Below are positions 44,760 through 51,294 of a stretch of DNA of 51,294 nt, piece by piece. The stretch spans positions 1 to 51,294 of the forward strand of contig JAFGQA010000327.1 in the NCBI GenBank assembly GCA_016935885.1, read 5' to 3'. The stretch comes from Phycisphaerae bacterium (GTDB lineage Bacteria; Planctomycetota; Phycisphaerae; UBA1845; UTPLA1). The translations under genes and the position numbers were made by a program. Under the pieces are notes generated by a model. The model was not told the origin of the DNA. It saw only the letters and a list, made by a program, of their open reading frames with translations, and ran no database searches. The stretch's first letter is position 1. Each line of letters starts with the position of its first letter.

Positions 44760-44866
44760 CGGAGCACACACACTGGCAGGCAAGCTGCCAGTGCCACCCG
44801 CCGGCCCGGTCTTGTTGCGAAGCAGGTTTCCCATCAATGCCCCAGGACCCGACACATCACTCTCAC
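44760..44866 (-). repeat. Composite palindromic repeat, inverted copy B
   Basis: Reverse complement of modules of 12271-12477: first the ACTGGCAGGCAAGCTGCCAG palindrome, then from 44800 the 67-bp block (GCCGGCCCGGTCTTG onwards, with AAGCAGGTTTCCCA and ATGCCCCAGGACCC). The module order differs from copy A, so the blocks move or recombine separately. The gap to purQ otherwise holds no gene. Confidence 0.85.
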
Positions 44867-44956
44867 CGTCCAACGCTCCCGAGCTTGCACTTGCCCCACG
44901 ATGACGCTGGCCCAACGCGCCGCAGACACCTTGGCGGCGAATGGTAGAATGTCCTT

Positions 44957-45724
44957 ATGGCCGAGCCACGCGTACTGGTTCTTCGAGCCGCGGGGATCAA
45001 CTGCGACGAGGAGACGGCTTACGCCTGGCAATTGGCGGGCGCGCGGGCGGAGCGGCTGCACGTCAACCGCCTGCTCGACGACCCGCGAAAACTGGCGACA
45101 TTCCAGGTCATTACAATACCCGGTGGGTTCAGCTACGGTGACGACATCGCAAGCGGCAGAATCCTGGCGAGCCAGCTTGTTCACCATCTCGGCGAGGTGA
45201 TTCGCTCGTTTGTCGATGGCGGCGGGCTCGTGCTCGGAATCTGCAACGGGTTCCAGGTGCTGGTCCGGCTTGGCCTGTTGCCGGGGGCCGACTGCGGCGT
45301 ACGGGCAACGCTGGCGCTGAACGACTCCGGGTGGTTTGAGGACCGGTGGGTCAGCGTGCGAGCGGAGGTGGGCCACTGCGCGTTCATCGAGCAGGGCGAG
45401 GTTTGCCGTTTCCCGGTGGCCCACGCCGAAGGGAAGGTGGTGGTAGAGGGGAACGAGGCCGGCTTATCAAGGCTGGAATGCGAGGATCACATCGCCCTGC
45501 GGTATGTGGCAGCCGACGGCGGAGAGCCGGAATACCCCGAGAACCCCAACGGCAGTATTGGCAACGTGGCCGGCCTTACGGACAAGACCGGCCGCGTCCT
45601 CGGCTTGATGCCGCACCCTGAGCGGAACATCCTCCCGACGCATCAACCGGGGTGGACCCGCGATTCCAGGGTTGAAAACGACGGGATCCGTCTGTTTCGA
45701 CGGGCGGTCGCGTCTTTGTCGTAG
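44957..45724 (+). CDS. purQ: Phosphoribosylformylglycinamidine synthase subunit PurQ
   Basis: 255 residues, a class I glutamine amidotransferase that supplies ammonia to PurL in step four of purine synthesis. It begins RVLVLRAAGINCDEETAYAW; the nucleophile elbow is LVLGICNGFQVL (Cys), and GLMPHPERN supplies the His and Glu of the triad. IPGGFSYGDDIASG is also diagnostic. There is no Shine-Dalgarno sequence; a -10-like TAGAAT (44945-44950) ends 6 nt before the ATG, so the message may be nearly leaderless. The partner purL and purS genes are not in the window. Confidence 0.95.
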   Translation: MAEPRVLVLRAAGINCDEETAYAWQLAGARAERLHVNRLLDDPRKLATFQVITIPGGFSYGDDIASGRILASQLVHHLGEVIRSFVDGGGLVLGICNGFQVLVRLGLLPGADCGVRATLALNDSGWFEDRWVSVRAEVGHCAFIEQGEVCRFPVAHAEGKVVVEGNEAGLSRLECEDHIALRYVAADGGEPEYPENPNGSIGNVAGLTDKTGRVLGLMPHPERNILPTHQPGWTRDSRVENDGIRLFRRAVASLS

Positions 45725-45906
45725 CATCGCCGCCGGCCGGGAAGACCGAAGACAATCCGAGGAACGGTGCTGCATCCGCGTTCTCCGGGTTGAGCGGTGG
45801 GGCTCGACAGGCCGATAATGGCACGAGGGCAGTTTTGCGGCTGTTCCCTCGTCGCCTACAGCAGTAGAATTCCTGCCAAGTGATGATGCCAAGCAAGGAT
45901 GCTGCC

Positions 45907-47625
45907 ATGTGTTCAACGTCACGGATGATTCTCCTCGCAGTCGCGGTCGCAGCCCTGACCACGACGGCGTGTAACCGGATGCCCGCCCCGTTTGAGGTGA
46001 AAGATCGTTCGCCGCGGGCCGATCGGGACGCGCCGTTTGACCCGCCAAACACGTATCCAGGGTGGGCGTACGACAGTCCCAGCTACATGAAGCCGGCGGG
46101 GGAATTGGAGCCGGCGCCGCGTGCAAAGGCGGGCGATCCGCTCCACTACTTCACAAAAGAGACGCTGGTGGAAATTCGGCAACCGTCCGGGTACGAGCCG
46201 GAGGAGATCCCGCGAGTCGCGATCTGGTGGACGGACAACAACGGCTTCCACTGGCACAAGGGCGGCTACTTCGGTCGGGGGCAGACGTTCTTTCCATTCG
46301 AGGTGGAGGAGGACGGCGATTACGGCATCCGCTTTGTCGGCCCGGGGCAGACACCGGCCGTCCATACGCCGGCCTACCCTGAACGTGTCTACCACGTTGA
46401 CACCACGGTGCCCGACGTCGAGGTGACGATCGACCCCGAACAGAGTTGGTATCAGGTCGGCCAGCCGATCACGATCGCTTGGCGCGCCGATGACTATCAT
46501 CTCCTCGAATACCCGGTCTGCGTCAGCCTACTGATGGATTTCACGACCGACGAACCGAAGGTGGTTGAGTTGCAGCGCGACCTCGACCACGAGGGATCCA
46601 TCACTTTCGAGATACCGACAGAAGCACTGGATCACGAGATCAGGTTTCGCGTCGAGGCGTTCGATCGGGCGGACAACCTTGGCCTCGCTTATTCCCACGC
46701 GATTCAGGTGGTGGAGCAGACACTTGCCGCCGCGAGCGAAGTGGAAGACGACCTCCTTGAGACGAGCGACACGGGCGAGACGTTCACCGACTACGACGAA
46801 TCGTCGCCGGTCGCTGATCCGGCGGAAGTGCCCCCGCGAACAGAGGCTGACATAGCGGCCGACGCGAGCGGTGCGGACGGCTATGCGACCTCCTCCACCG
46901 ACACGATCAACGCGGCGGAGTTCAGCCTGTTGGGTGGTGGTCCTGTAGTGGTTCCGTTTGCCCGCGCGGACGCACGGTCCCCGATGGGCGAGGACCGACT
47001 CGCCTGGCATGGCCCGACGGCTTCCGCATTCCCGAGTGGGGGCGCAGTGGACGGCCAACGGTCGCCCGGCGGCCTTTTTGACACGGATTTGCCTGTACCG
47101 GCCGATTCGGTGGACGACGAGCTGGCGGGCGGCGGAGATCCTCAGGCCGCGGATCAGGAAACGACGGACCCCACCGATGCCGAGGCAATCACCATGGTGC
47201 CCACGGACGCCGACGCGCCACTCGTCTTGGCTCAGAAAGCAAGCGATCTGCGAGACGAGGACGACGAGATCGCGCCGGTCGAGGTTCCCGACTGGATAGA
47301 GCGTGTGGTCTCCAGCCTGGACTTGACACACGGCAACGGTCTGCTAATCCCGTTGCCGGCGACGGTCGACGCCCAGGCACCGGACGTCCGTTGGGCAACT
47401 GCCCATCCCTGGCGGATCCTGGGTGACGTATTGAGTTCACCGTTGCTGACGGTGTGGGCGTTGCCACGGGCGCGCTTCGACTATGAGCTGAACCGCACGT
47501 TCGACGGGCAATTCCTGGTGGACCACCCAGCGTTGCGGCCCGTTGCCGGACCCGGCGCCGTGGAGAGGGCCGTCGCCGGTCTGCCGGCAGACACTATCGA
47601 CACCGAACCACCGATCCTGCCGTAA
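45907..47625 (+). CDS. Secreted or lipid-anchored protein of unknown function
   Basis: 572 residues. The N-terminus MCSTSRMILLAVAVAALTTT followed by AC looks like a lipoprotein signal with a weak lipobox (TTAC). Residues about 30-280 form a beta-rich part with IWWTDNNGFHWHKGGYFGRG and two stretches resembling Ig-like or fibronectin-type domains (DTTVPDVEVTIDPEQSWYQV). From about 290 to 470 the chain is Asp/Glu/Ala/Thr-rich and low in complexity. The C-terminus ends with a short conserved-looking segment (WRILGDVLSSPLLTVWALPR). ATG 45907 was chosen for AAGGA 7 nt upstream. I do not recognise a family. The TAA stop is the first triplet of family A element copy 3. Confidence 0.65.
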   Translation: MCSTSRMILLAVAVAALTTTACNRMPAPFEVKDRSPRADRDAPFDPPNTYPGWAYDSPSYMKPAGELEPAPRAKAGDPLHYFTKETLVEIRQPSGYEPEEIPRVAIWWTDNNGFHWHKGGYFGRGQTFFPFEVEEDGDYGIRFVGPGQTPAVHTPAYPERVYHVDTTVPDVEVTIDPEQSWYQVGQPITIAWRADDYHLLEYPVCVSLLMDFTTDEPKVVELQRDLDHEGSITFEIPTEALDHEIRFRVEAFDRADNLGLAYSHAIQVVEQTLAAASEVEDDLLETSDTGETFTDYDESSPVADPAEVPPRTEADIAADASGADGYATSSTDTINAAEFSLLGGGPVVVPFARADARSPMGEDRLAWHGPTASAFPSGGAVDGQRSPGGLFDTDLPVPADSVDDELAGGGDPQAADQETTDPTDAEAITMVPTDADAPLVLAQKASDLRDEDDEIAPVEVPDWIERVVSSLDLTHGNGLLIPLPATVDAQAPDVRWATAHPWRILGDVLSSPLLTVWALPRARFDYELNRTFDGQFLVDHPALRPVAGPGAVERAVAGLPADTIDTEPPILP

Positions 47626-47745
47626 GGCGTCGCGCGAAGATAACATGACTGATTGTGCCGGGTGGCTGCCCTGCTGGCTTGCCGTTTGGCGGGCTTGCCC
47701 GCAGGCAGGCGGGTTAACCGTTTACGTTATTCCTGCGCGACTCCT
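47622..47745 (+). repeat. Family A structured element, copy 3
   Basis: Starts GTAAGGCGTCGCGCGAAG, with TAA the stop of the preceding gene, and ends TACGTTATTCCTGCGCGACT. The terminal inverted repeat is clearest here (GTCGCGC paired with GCGCGAC, then GATAACATGA with TTTACGTTATTC). It keeps GGCTTGCCGTTTGGCGG (47676-47692) and the TTGCCCGCAGGCAGGCGGG arm but has lost the 22-bp palindrome. Confidence 0.85.
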
Positions 47746-47986
47746 AACCCCGAGACTCGGCGCGTGGCTGGCACGGCCCCGGCACCGGCGACAGAGGCCA
47801 GCCCGCCACAACCGCGTTAAGCAACAGGCGACCGCGTCGAGGAGTGCCCGACCTTCTGTCGAGGCGTACCCTTGCACGAGACGTCCAACGCCCCCGAGCA
47901 AGATCGGGTGCCCTTTTGTGTCCGGCGCGGCGATCCTGCAACCCACGAGCCGTCGAGTCTCGCATGTTCTCATGATGCGATTGCTG

Positions 47987-47992
47987 TATAAT
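47987..47992 (+). promoter_or_regulatory. Candidate -10 box upstream of the second 2-epimerase
   Basis: A perfect TATAAT 124 bp before the start codon. No good -35 box is present at the normal distance (ATGTTC or TGTTCT at best), so an activator might be needed. Sequence prediction only. Confidence 0.4.
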
Positions 47993-48050
47993 GCGAGCGG
48001 TCAAGACACCACGAGCGAGCAGCAACGACGGCAACTGAGGGGGCTTGGCT

Positions 48051-48090
48051 CGGCAAACTGATCCACGGCTTGGCAAACTGATCCACGCCG
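48051..48090 (+). repeat. 20-bp direct repeat in the leader of the second 2-epimerase
   Basis: GGCAAACTGATCCACG occurs twice exactly, 20 bp apart (two helical turns), between the candidate -10 and the gene start. The spacing suits a dimeric DNA-binding protein or a small duplicated RNA element. Confidence 0.7.
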
Positions 48091-48115
48091 CCCGCGGTCC
48101 ACCCGAGGTTAGTTC

Positions 48116-49207
48116 ATGCTCAACATCTTCTGTGTCTGCGGAGCCCGACCCAATTTCATGAAGATCGCCCCCTTGGTCGAGGCTTTTGCCAAGACCGGGC
48201 AAATCGAACCCTTCATAGTCCATACGGGCCAGCACTACGACGAGCGGATGAGCAAGTTGTTCTTCGAGGACCTCGGCATCCCCGAGCCGGACGTCAATCT
48301 GGAGGTCGGCTCCGCCAGTCACGCGGCGCAGACGGCAGACATCATGCGCCGCTTCGAGCCCCTCCTCCTGGAGCACCGGCCGGATTGGGTGGTCGTTGTG
48401 GGGGATGTCAATAGCACCGTTGCCTGCGCGCTGGTGGCGTGCAAGCTGGGCATCAAGGTGGCCCACGTCGAGGCGGGGTTGCGGAGCTTCGATCGTCGGA
48501 TGCCCGAGGAGATCAACCGCCTGCTGACCGACGCGATTTCAGACCTGCTCCTGGTGAGCGAGCCGAGCGGGTTGGAGAACCTGAAGCGCGAAGGCGTGCC
48601 GGACGAGAAGGTGCGATTCGTCGGAAACGTGATGATCGATACGTTGATGAAGAACCGGGCCAAGGCCGACGCGTCGCGCATCCTCGATGAACTGCACTTG
48701 AGGCCGAACGGCTATGCGGCGGTGACGCTCCACCGGCCGAGCAACGTGGATAGCAAGGAGACGTTCAGTTCAATCCTCGACGCCTTCGACAAGATCGCCG
48801 AAGACATGCCCATCGTCTTCCCGATACACCCTCGCACGCGCAAGAACATCGCCGCGATGGGATTGGAGGATCGCGTCGCTTCCATCAGCAGGCTGCTGAC
48901 GCCCGAGCCTTTGGGATATCTCGATTTCCTCAAGCTGATGGCCGAATCCGCCCTGGTAATGACCGACTCAGGCGGCATCCAGGAGGAAACCACCATCCTG
49001 GGCGTGCCGTGCATCACTGTCCGCGAAAACACCGAGCGGCCGGTCACGATCACCGACGGCACCAATCGCTTGTCAGAGCCCGAGTCCGGCGCCATCTTGA
49101 GGGCCTATGCCGATCAGATGGCACGCGAGCCGGATGCGCACCGACGGCCGGACCTGTGGGACGGCCGAGCGGCCGAGCGAATCGCTCAGGTGTTCCTCGA
49201 AGTCTGA
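48116..49207 (+). CDS. wecB: UDP-N-acetylglucosamine 2-epimerase (non-hydrolysing)
   Basis: 363 residues, GT-B fold. Motifs: VCGARPNFMKIAPL, VHTGQHYDERMS, VVGDVNSTVACALVA, HVEAGLRSFDRRMPEEINR, VTLHRPSNVD and MTDSGGIQEETTILGVPCIT then VRENTERPVTI. The QEET and TERPV wording is that of classical WecB, which interconverts UDP-GlcNAc and UDP-ManNAc. It differs from the WbpI-like epimerase at 17625, so the two probably serve different nucleotide sugars. It is transcribed towards the WbpB/D/E-like operon, with repeats in between. Confidence 0.9.
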   Translation: MLNIFCVCGARPNFMKIAPLVEAFAKTGQIEPFIVHTGQHYDERMSKLFFEDLGIPEPDVNLEVGSASHAAQTADIMRRFEPLLLEHRPDWVVVVGDVNSTVACALVACKLGIKVAHVEAGLRSFDRRMPEEINRLLTDAISDLLLVSEPSGLENLKREGVPDEKVRFVGNVMIDTLMKNRAKADASRILDELHLRPNGYAAVTLHRPSNVDSKETFSSILDAFDKIAEDMPIVFPIHPRTRKNIAAMGLEDRVASISRLLTPEPLGYLDFLKLMAESALVMTDSGGIQEETTILGVPCITVRENTERPVTITDGTNRLSEPESGAILRAYADQMAREPDAHRRPDLWDGRAAERIAQVFLEV

Positions 49208-49479
49208 TATCGACGGATGAGTCGGATGCCCCGTCTTGCCCATTGGGGTGGCCGTGCGGACTTCAAGCCGGCGCCTCCTCCTTGGGCCTTCGGGGGGGCT
49301 CCTGTTGTGCGAAACACAGCGCGGGCTTCAAGCCCGCGGCTCTCAAGGCAGGGTCGTCGATCAGCAGCCCGCTGCAGAATTGTGGCACCGGGACGTCTCG
49401 CCAGTGGTTTTCACGGTCAGGAACGGCGCTTCCGAACCGCTGTTTTCCATTTTACTACGGGCTGTTAGCCGAGAGGTCC
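49208..49479. other. Convergent intergenic region with REP-like and family B repeats
   Basis: Between the converging ends of the epimerase (plus) and the aminotransferase (minus). It contains GGACTTCAAGCCGGC and, at 49318-49343, a REP-like palindrome CGCGGGCTTCAAGCCCGCGG, then family B copy 3. Such hairpins could end transcription from both sides. No gene seen. Confidence 0.6.
49378..49468. repeat. Family B dispersed repeat, copy 3
   Basis: Begins AATTGTGGCACCGGGACGTC, then TTTTCACGGTCAGGAACGGC, TTCCGAACCGCTGTTTTCC and TTTTACTACGGGCTGTTAG. It ends 12 bp from the stop of the minus-strand aminotransferase gene, the same placement as copies 1 and 2 relative to their minus-strand genes. Confidence 0.8.
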
Positions 49480-50577
49480 TCAGCCGAAGCTCTTGATGCA
49501 ATCGGCTACGTAGGTGAGGTCCTCGTCGGTCAGTTCGGCATAAATGGGCAACGCCAACACCTGCTGGACCGCCTCCTCGGCGATGGGCAGGCTCCCGGAG
49601 CTGTAACCAAGAGAGGCGAAACACTCCTGGAGATGGAGCGGAACAGGGTAGTAAACCTCGGTGCCGATTCCCTTTCGCGTGAGATGCTCCCGGATCGCGT
49701 CGCGCTGGGCCGAGCGAATGACGAACTGGTTGAAGATCATCTGGTTGTAGCCACGGACAACCGGCAGCGTGACAGGGGCATTCGCCAGGAGTTTGCCGTA
49801 GACCCCGGCGTTGCGGCGGCGGCCCTCGGACCACGATTCGAGGTAGTTGAGCTTGACGCGAAGCACCGCGGCCTGAATCGCGTCAAGCCGGAAGTTCGCG
49901 CCGACGAGTTTGTGGTAGTACTTGGGGTGGGCGCCGTGGTTTCGGAGCAGGGCGCAGCATTCGGCGAGTTTCTCATCATTGGTCGTGATCATGCCGCCAT
50001 CGCCGAAGCCGCCGAGATTCTTGCTCGGGAAGAAGGAGAAACAGGCGATGTGGCCGAGGCTGCCCGCGGGACGGCCCTTATGCTTGGCGCTGAGGGCCTG
50101 AGCGGCGTCCTCGACGACGGTGATGTCCCTGCCCGCGACCAGCTCCATGAGCGGGTCCATGTCGGCGCATTGGCCGAACAGGTGCACCGGCATGATGACC
50201 TTGGTCCTCGGCGTGATCAAATCCGGAAGCCTGGAGACGTCCATGTTGTACGTATCCGGCTCGATATCGGCGAAGACCGGCGTCGCGCCGAGGCGGTGGA
50301 CACAACCGGCGGTTGAGAAGAACGTGAACGTGGGAACGATCACCTCGTCGCCGGGTCCAACGCCGATGGCCATCAGGGCGCAGAGGATCGCGTCCGTTCC
50401 GCTGCTGACGCCGATCCCGTGGGCGCAACCGACAAAGGCAGCGATTTCGCTCTCCAACGCCGTGATGTTGGGGCCCATGATGAAGCGTTGGGTATCGAGG
50501 ACCTCGTCGATGGCCTCCCGGATTTCCCTTTCGATGGATACAAACTGAGCTTTGAGATCAAGCAGGGGGACTTTCAT
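49480..50577 (-). CDS. DegT/DnrJ/EryC1/StrS family sugar aminotransferase (WbpE-like)
   Basis: 365 residues, a PLP-dependent aminotransferase of nucleotide 3-keto or 4-keto sugars. GVSSGTDAILCALMAIGVGP (phosphate-binding region), VEDAAQALSAKHKGRPAG and SFFPSKNLGGFGDGGMITTN with the PLP Lys are diagnostic. By neighbourhood (an N-acetyltransferase and an oxidoreductase in WbpB-WbpD-WbpE fashion) the likely substrate is UDP-3-keto-GlcNAc-uronic acid, giving the 3-amino sugar. Its start overlaps the end of the acetyltransferase gene by 4 nt. Confidence 0.9.
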   Translation of the reverse strand: MKVPLLDLKAQFVSIEREIREAIDEVLDTQRFIMGPNITALESEIAAFVGCAHGIGVSSGTDAILCALMAIGVGPGDEVIVPTFTFFSTAGCVHRLGATPVFADIEPDTYNMDVSRLPDLITPRTKVIMPVHLFGQCADMDPLMELVAGRDITVVEDAAQALSAKHKGRPAGSLGHIACFSFFPSKNLGGFGDGGMITTNDEKLAECCALLRNHGAHPKYYHKLVGANFRLDAIQAAVLRVKLNYLESWSEGRRRNAGVYGKLLANAPVTLPVVRGYNQMIFNQFVIRSAQRDAIREHLTRKGIGTEVYYPVPLHLQECFASLGYSSGSLPIAEEAVQQVLALPIYAELTDEDLTYVADCIKSFG

Positions 50578-51164
50578 GATTTCACCAATTCTATTCGATT
50601 CTCGGCGATGCGGCGATACCGCTGGCCGGTGCCGGGGCAGACCGCCTCATCTCCTGATCCAAAATCCAGGCGCTCACCGTGCTGGCTCATCCAACCGATG
50701 ATTCGCCCGGGAACGCCTACAACCAGGGCGTAGGGGGGAATGTCGCCCTTGACGACGGCACCAGCCCCGATGAAACAGTACTCTCCCAGCGTCGAGCCGC
50801 AGATGATCGTGGCGCTGGCACCGATCGTGGCGCCGTGGCGTACGCGGGTCGTCATGTATTCGTCTTTCCGGGATACGCCGCTCCGCGGATTCATGACGTT
50901 CGTGAAGACCATACACGGCCCGCAGAACACGTCGTCCTCGATCTCGACGCAGTCGTAGATGGGAACGTTGTTCTGAACCTTGACATTGTTGCCGACGCGC
51001 GCGCGCGAGCCGACGAAGACGTTTTGCCCGAAGGAACAACGCTCCCCAATCACCGCACCGCCCATGATATGGCAGAAGTGCCAGATCTTGGTGCCGGCGC
51101 CAATGGTGGCGCCCTCATCGATAATGGCAGTGGGATGCACAAAGACGGAGTCACTTACGCTCAC
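50574..51164 (-). CDS. Left-handed beta-helix N-acetyltransferase (WbpD-like)
   Basis: 196 residues of hexapeptide repeats. ATIGAGTKIWHFCHIMGGAV, NNVPIYDCVEIEDDVFCGPC and FTNVMNPRSGVSRKDEY are close to WbpD, which acetylates the 3-amino group of UDP-GlcNAc3NA. The end is YALVVGVPGRIIGWMSQHGE. The start is GTG and overlaps the stop of the upstream oxidoreductase gene by 4 nt (GTGA), so the operon reads oxidoreductase, acetyltransferase, aminotransferase. Confidence 0.92.
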   Translation of the reverse strand: MSVSDSVFVHPTAIIDEGATIGAGTKIWHFCHIMGGAVIGERCSFGQNVFVGSRARVGNNVKVQNNVPIYDCVEIEDDVFCGPCMVFTNVMNPRSGVSRKDEYMTTRVRHGATIGASATIICGSTLGEYCFIGAGAVVKGDIPPYALVVGVPGRIIGWMSQHGERLDFGSGDEAVCPGTGQRYRRIAENRIELVKS

Positions 51165-51294
51165 TTGGCACCTCCCGAGACGGAGACCGGCTCGCCACCA
51201 CGTCGAATGGACTCGCTGCCCGCTTCGAGGACGCGAACGACGCGGAGGCCGTCGGCACCGTCGGTTCGGATCGGTTTATTGTCTAGGACACAAT
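51161..51294 (-). CDS. Gfo/Idh/MocA family oxidoreductase, C-terminal end only (WbpB-like)
   Basis: Only the last 44 codons are in the window: CVLDNKPIRTDGADGLRVVR, then VLEAGSESIRRGGEPVSVSG and a short tail. DGADGLRVVRVLEAGSESI is the usual C-terminal helix of sugar dehydrogenases in this family. With the WbpD- and WbpE-like genes after it, a WbpB-type 3-dehydrogenase of UDP-GlcNAc-uronic acid is the best guess. The gene is cut by the window edge. Confidence 0.75.
   Translation of the reverse strand, partial: CVLDNKPIRTDGADGLRVVRVLEAGSESIRRGGEPVSVSGGAK

Larger units (their letters stand above)
47746..48115. other. Leader region of the second 2-epimerase, no gene seen
   Basis: About 370 bp with no convincing reading frame. 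It contains a candidate -10 box and a 20-bp tandem repeat, listed separately. Confidence 0.5.

Noticed and set aside
45725..45906. Possible terminator between purQ and the secreted protein gene
   Set aside because: GC-rich inverted stretches are present, but no stem followed by a T-run.
49009..50316. 435-codon plus-strand frame
   Set aside because: Opposite the WbpE-like aminotransferase, whose PLP motif and operon position are convincing.

Overview
This is a GC-rich bacterial chromosome segment with long genes, many 4-nt start/stop overlaps and intergenic gaps full of palindromic and short tandem repeats. No rRNA, tRNA or CRISPR array was found. The gene content suggests a planctomycete, possibly of the class Phycisphaerae: a GldA/F/G-like ABC system with a DUF4340 protein, a FAD-less xanthine dehydrogenase with XdhC and MocA, a long membrane pyrophosphatase, and an exopolysaccharide locus with AsnB and a heparinase-like lyase. 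That placement is inference, because there is no marker gene here to prove it.

Layout. 1-7,100 (minus): an ABC-2 exporter module (ATPase, permease, GldG-like subunit, DUF4340 protein) with overlapping or closely spaced genes. 7,542-12,133 (minus): a molybdo-hydroxylase operon (xanthine dehydrogenase-like enzyme, XdhC, MocA-like nucleotidyltransferase). 12,134-13,020: a divergent, repeat-rich gap. 13,021-34,557 (plus): a large surface-polysaccharide locus with a flippase, an O-antigen ligase-like protein and a decayed partial copy of it, a Wzy-like polymerase, a nucleotide-sugar 2-epimerase, two paralogous glycosyltransferases flanking a hexapeptide acetyltransferase, a lower-GC glycosyltransferase, a Gfo/Idh oxidoreductase, an AsnB amidotransferase, a BNR-type protein, a heparinase II/III-like lyase, a membrane acyltransferase, a WbuB-like glycosyltransferase and an ATP-grasp ligase. 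34,854-45,724: mostly unrelated genes (spermidine-synthase-like membrane protein, zinc-ribbon membrane protein, frameshifted Uma2, RsfS, membrane pyrophosphatase, FlgT-like secreted protein, PurQ). 45,907-47,625: a secreted protein of unknown role. 48,116-51,294: a second 2-epimerase (plus) facing a minus-strand WbpB-WbpD-WbpE-like operon that runs off the right edge.

How the parts fit. The epimerase at 17,625 has WbpI-type sequence features. With the WbpB/D/E set at the right edge it would complete most of a route to a 2,3-diacetamido-mannuronic acid nucleotide sugar; only a WbpA-like dehydrogenase is missing. AsnB in such a locus may amidate a uronic acid. The lyase, acyltransferase and acetyltransferase would cleave or decorate the polymer.

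The most unusual features are not single genes. Two families of structured repeats sit at gene 3' ends, and in two cases the repeat includes the stop codon. Palindromic or short tandem repeats have been absorbed in frame into at least three large genes. The polysaccharide locus carries two independent partial tandem duplications.
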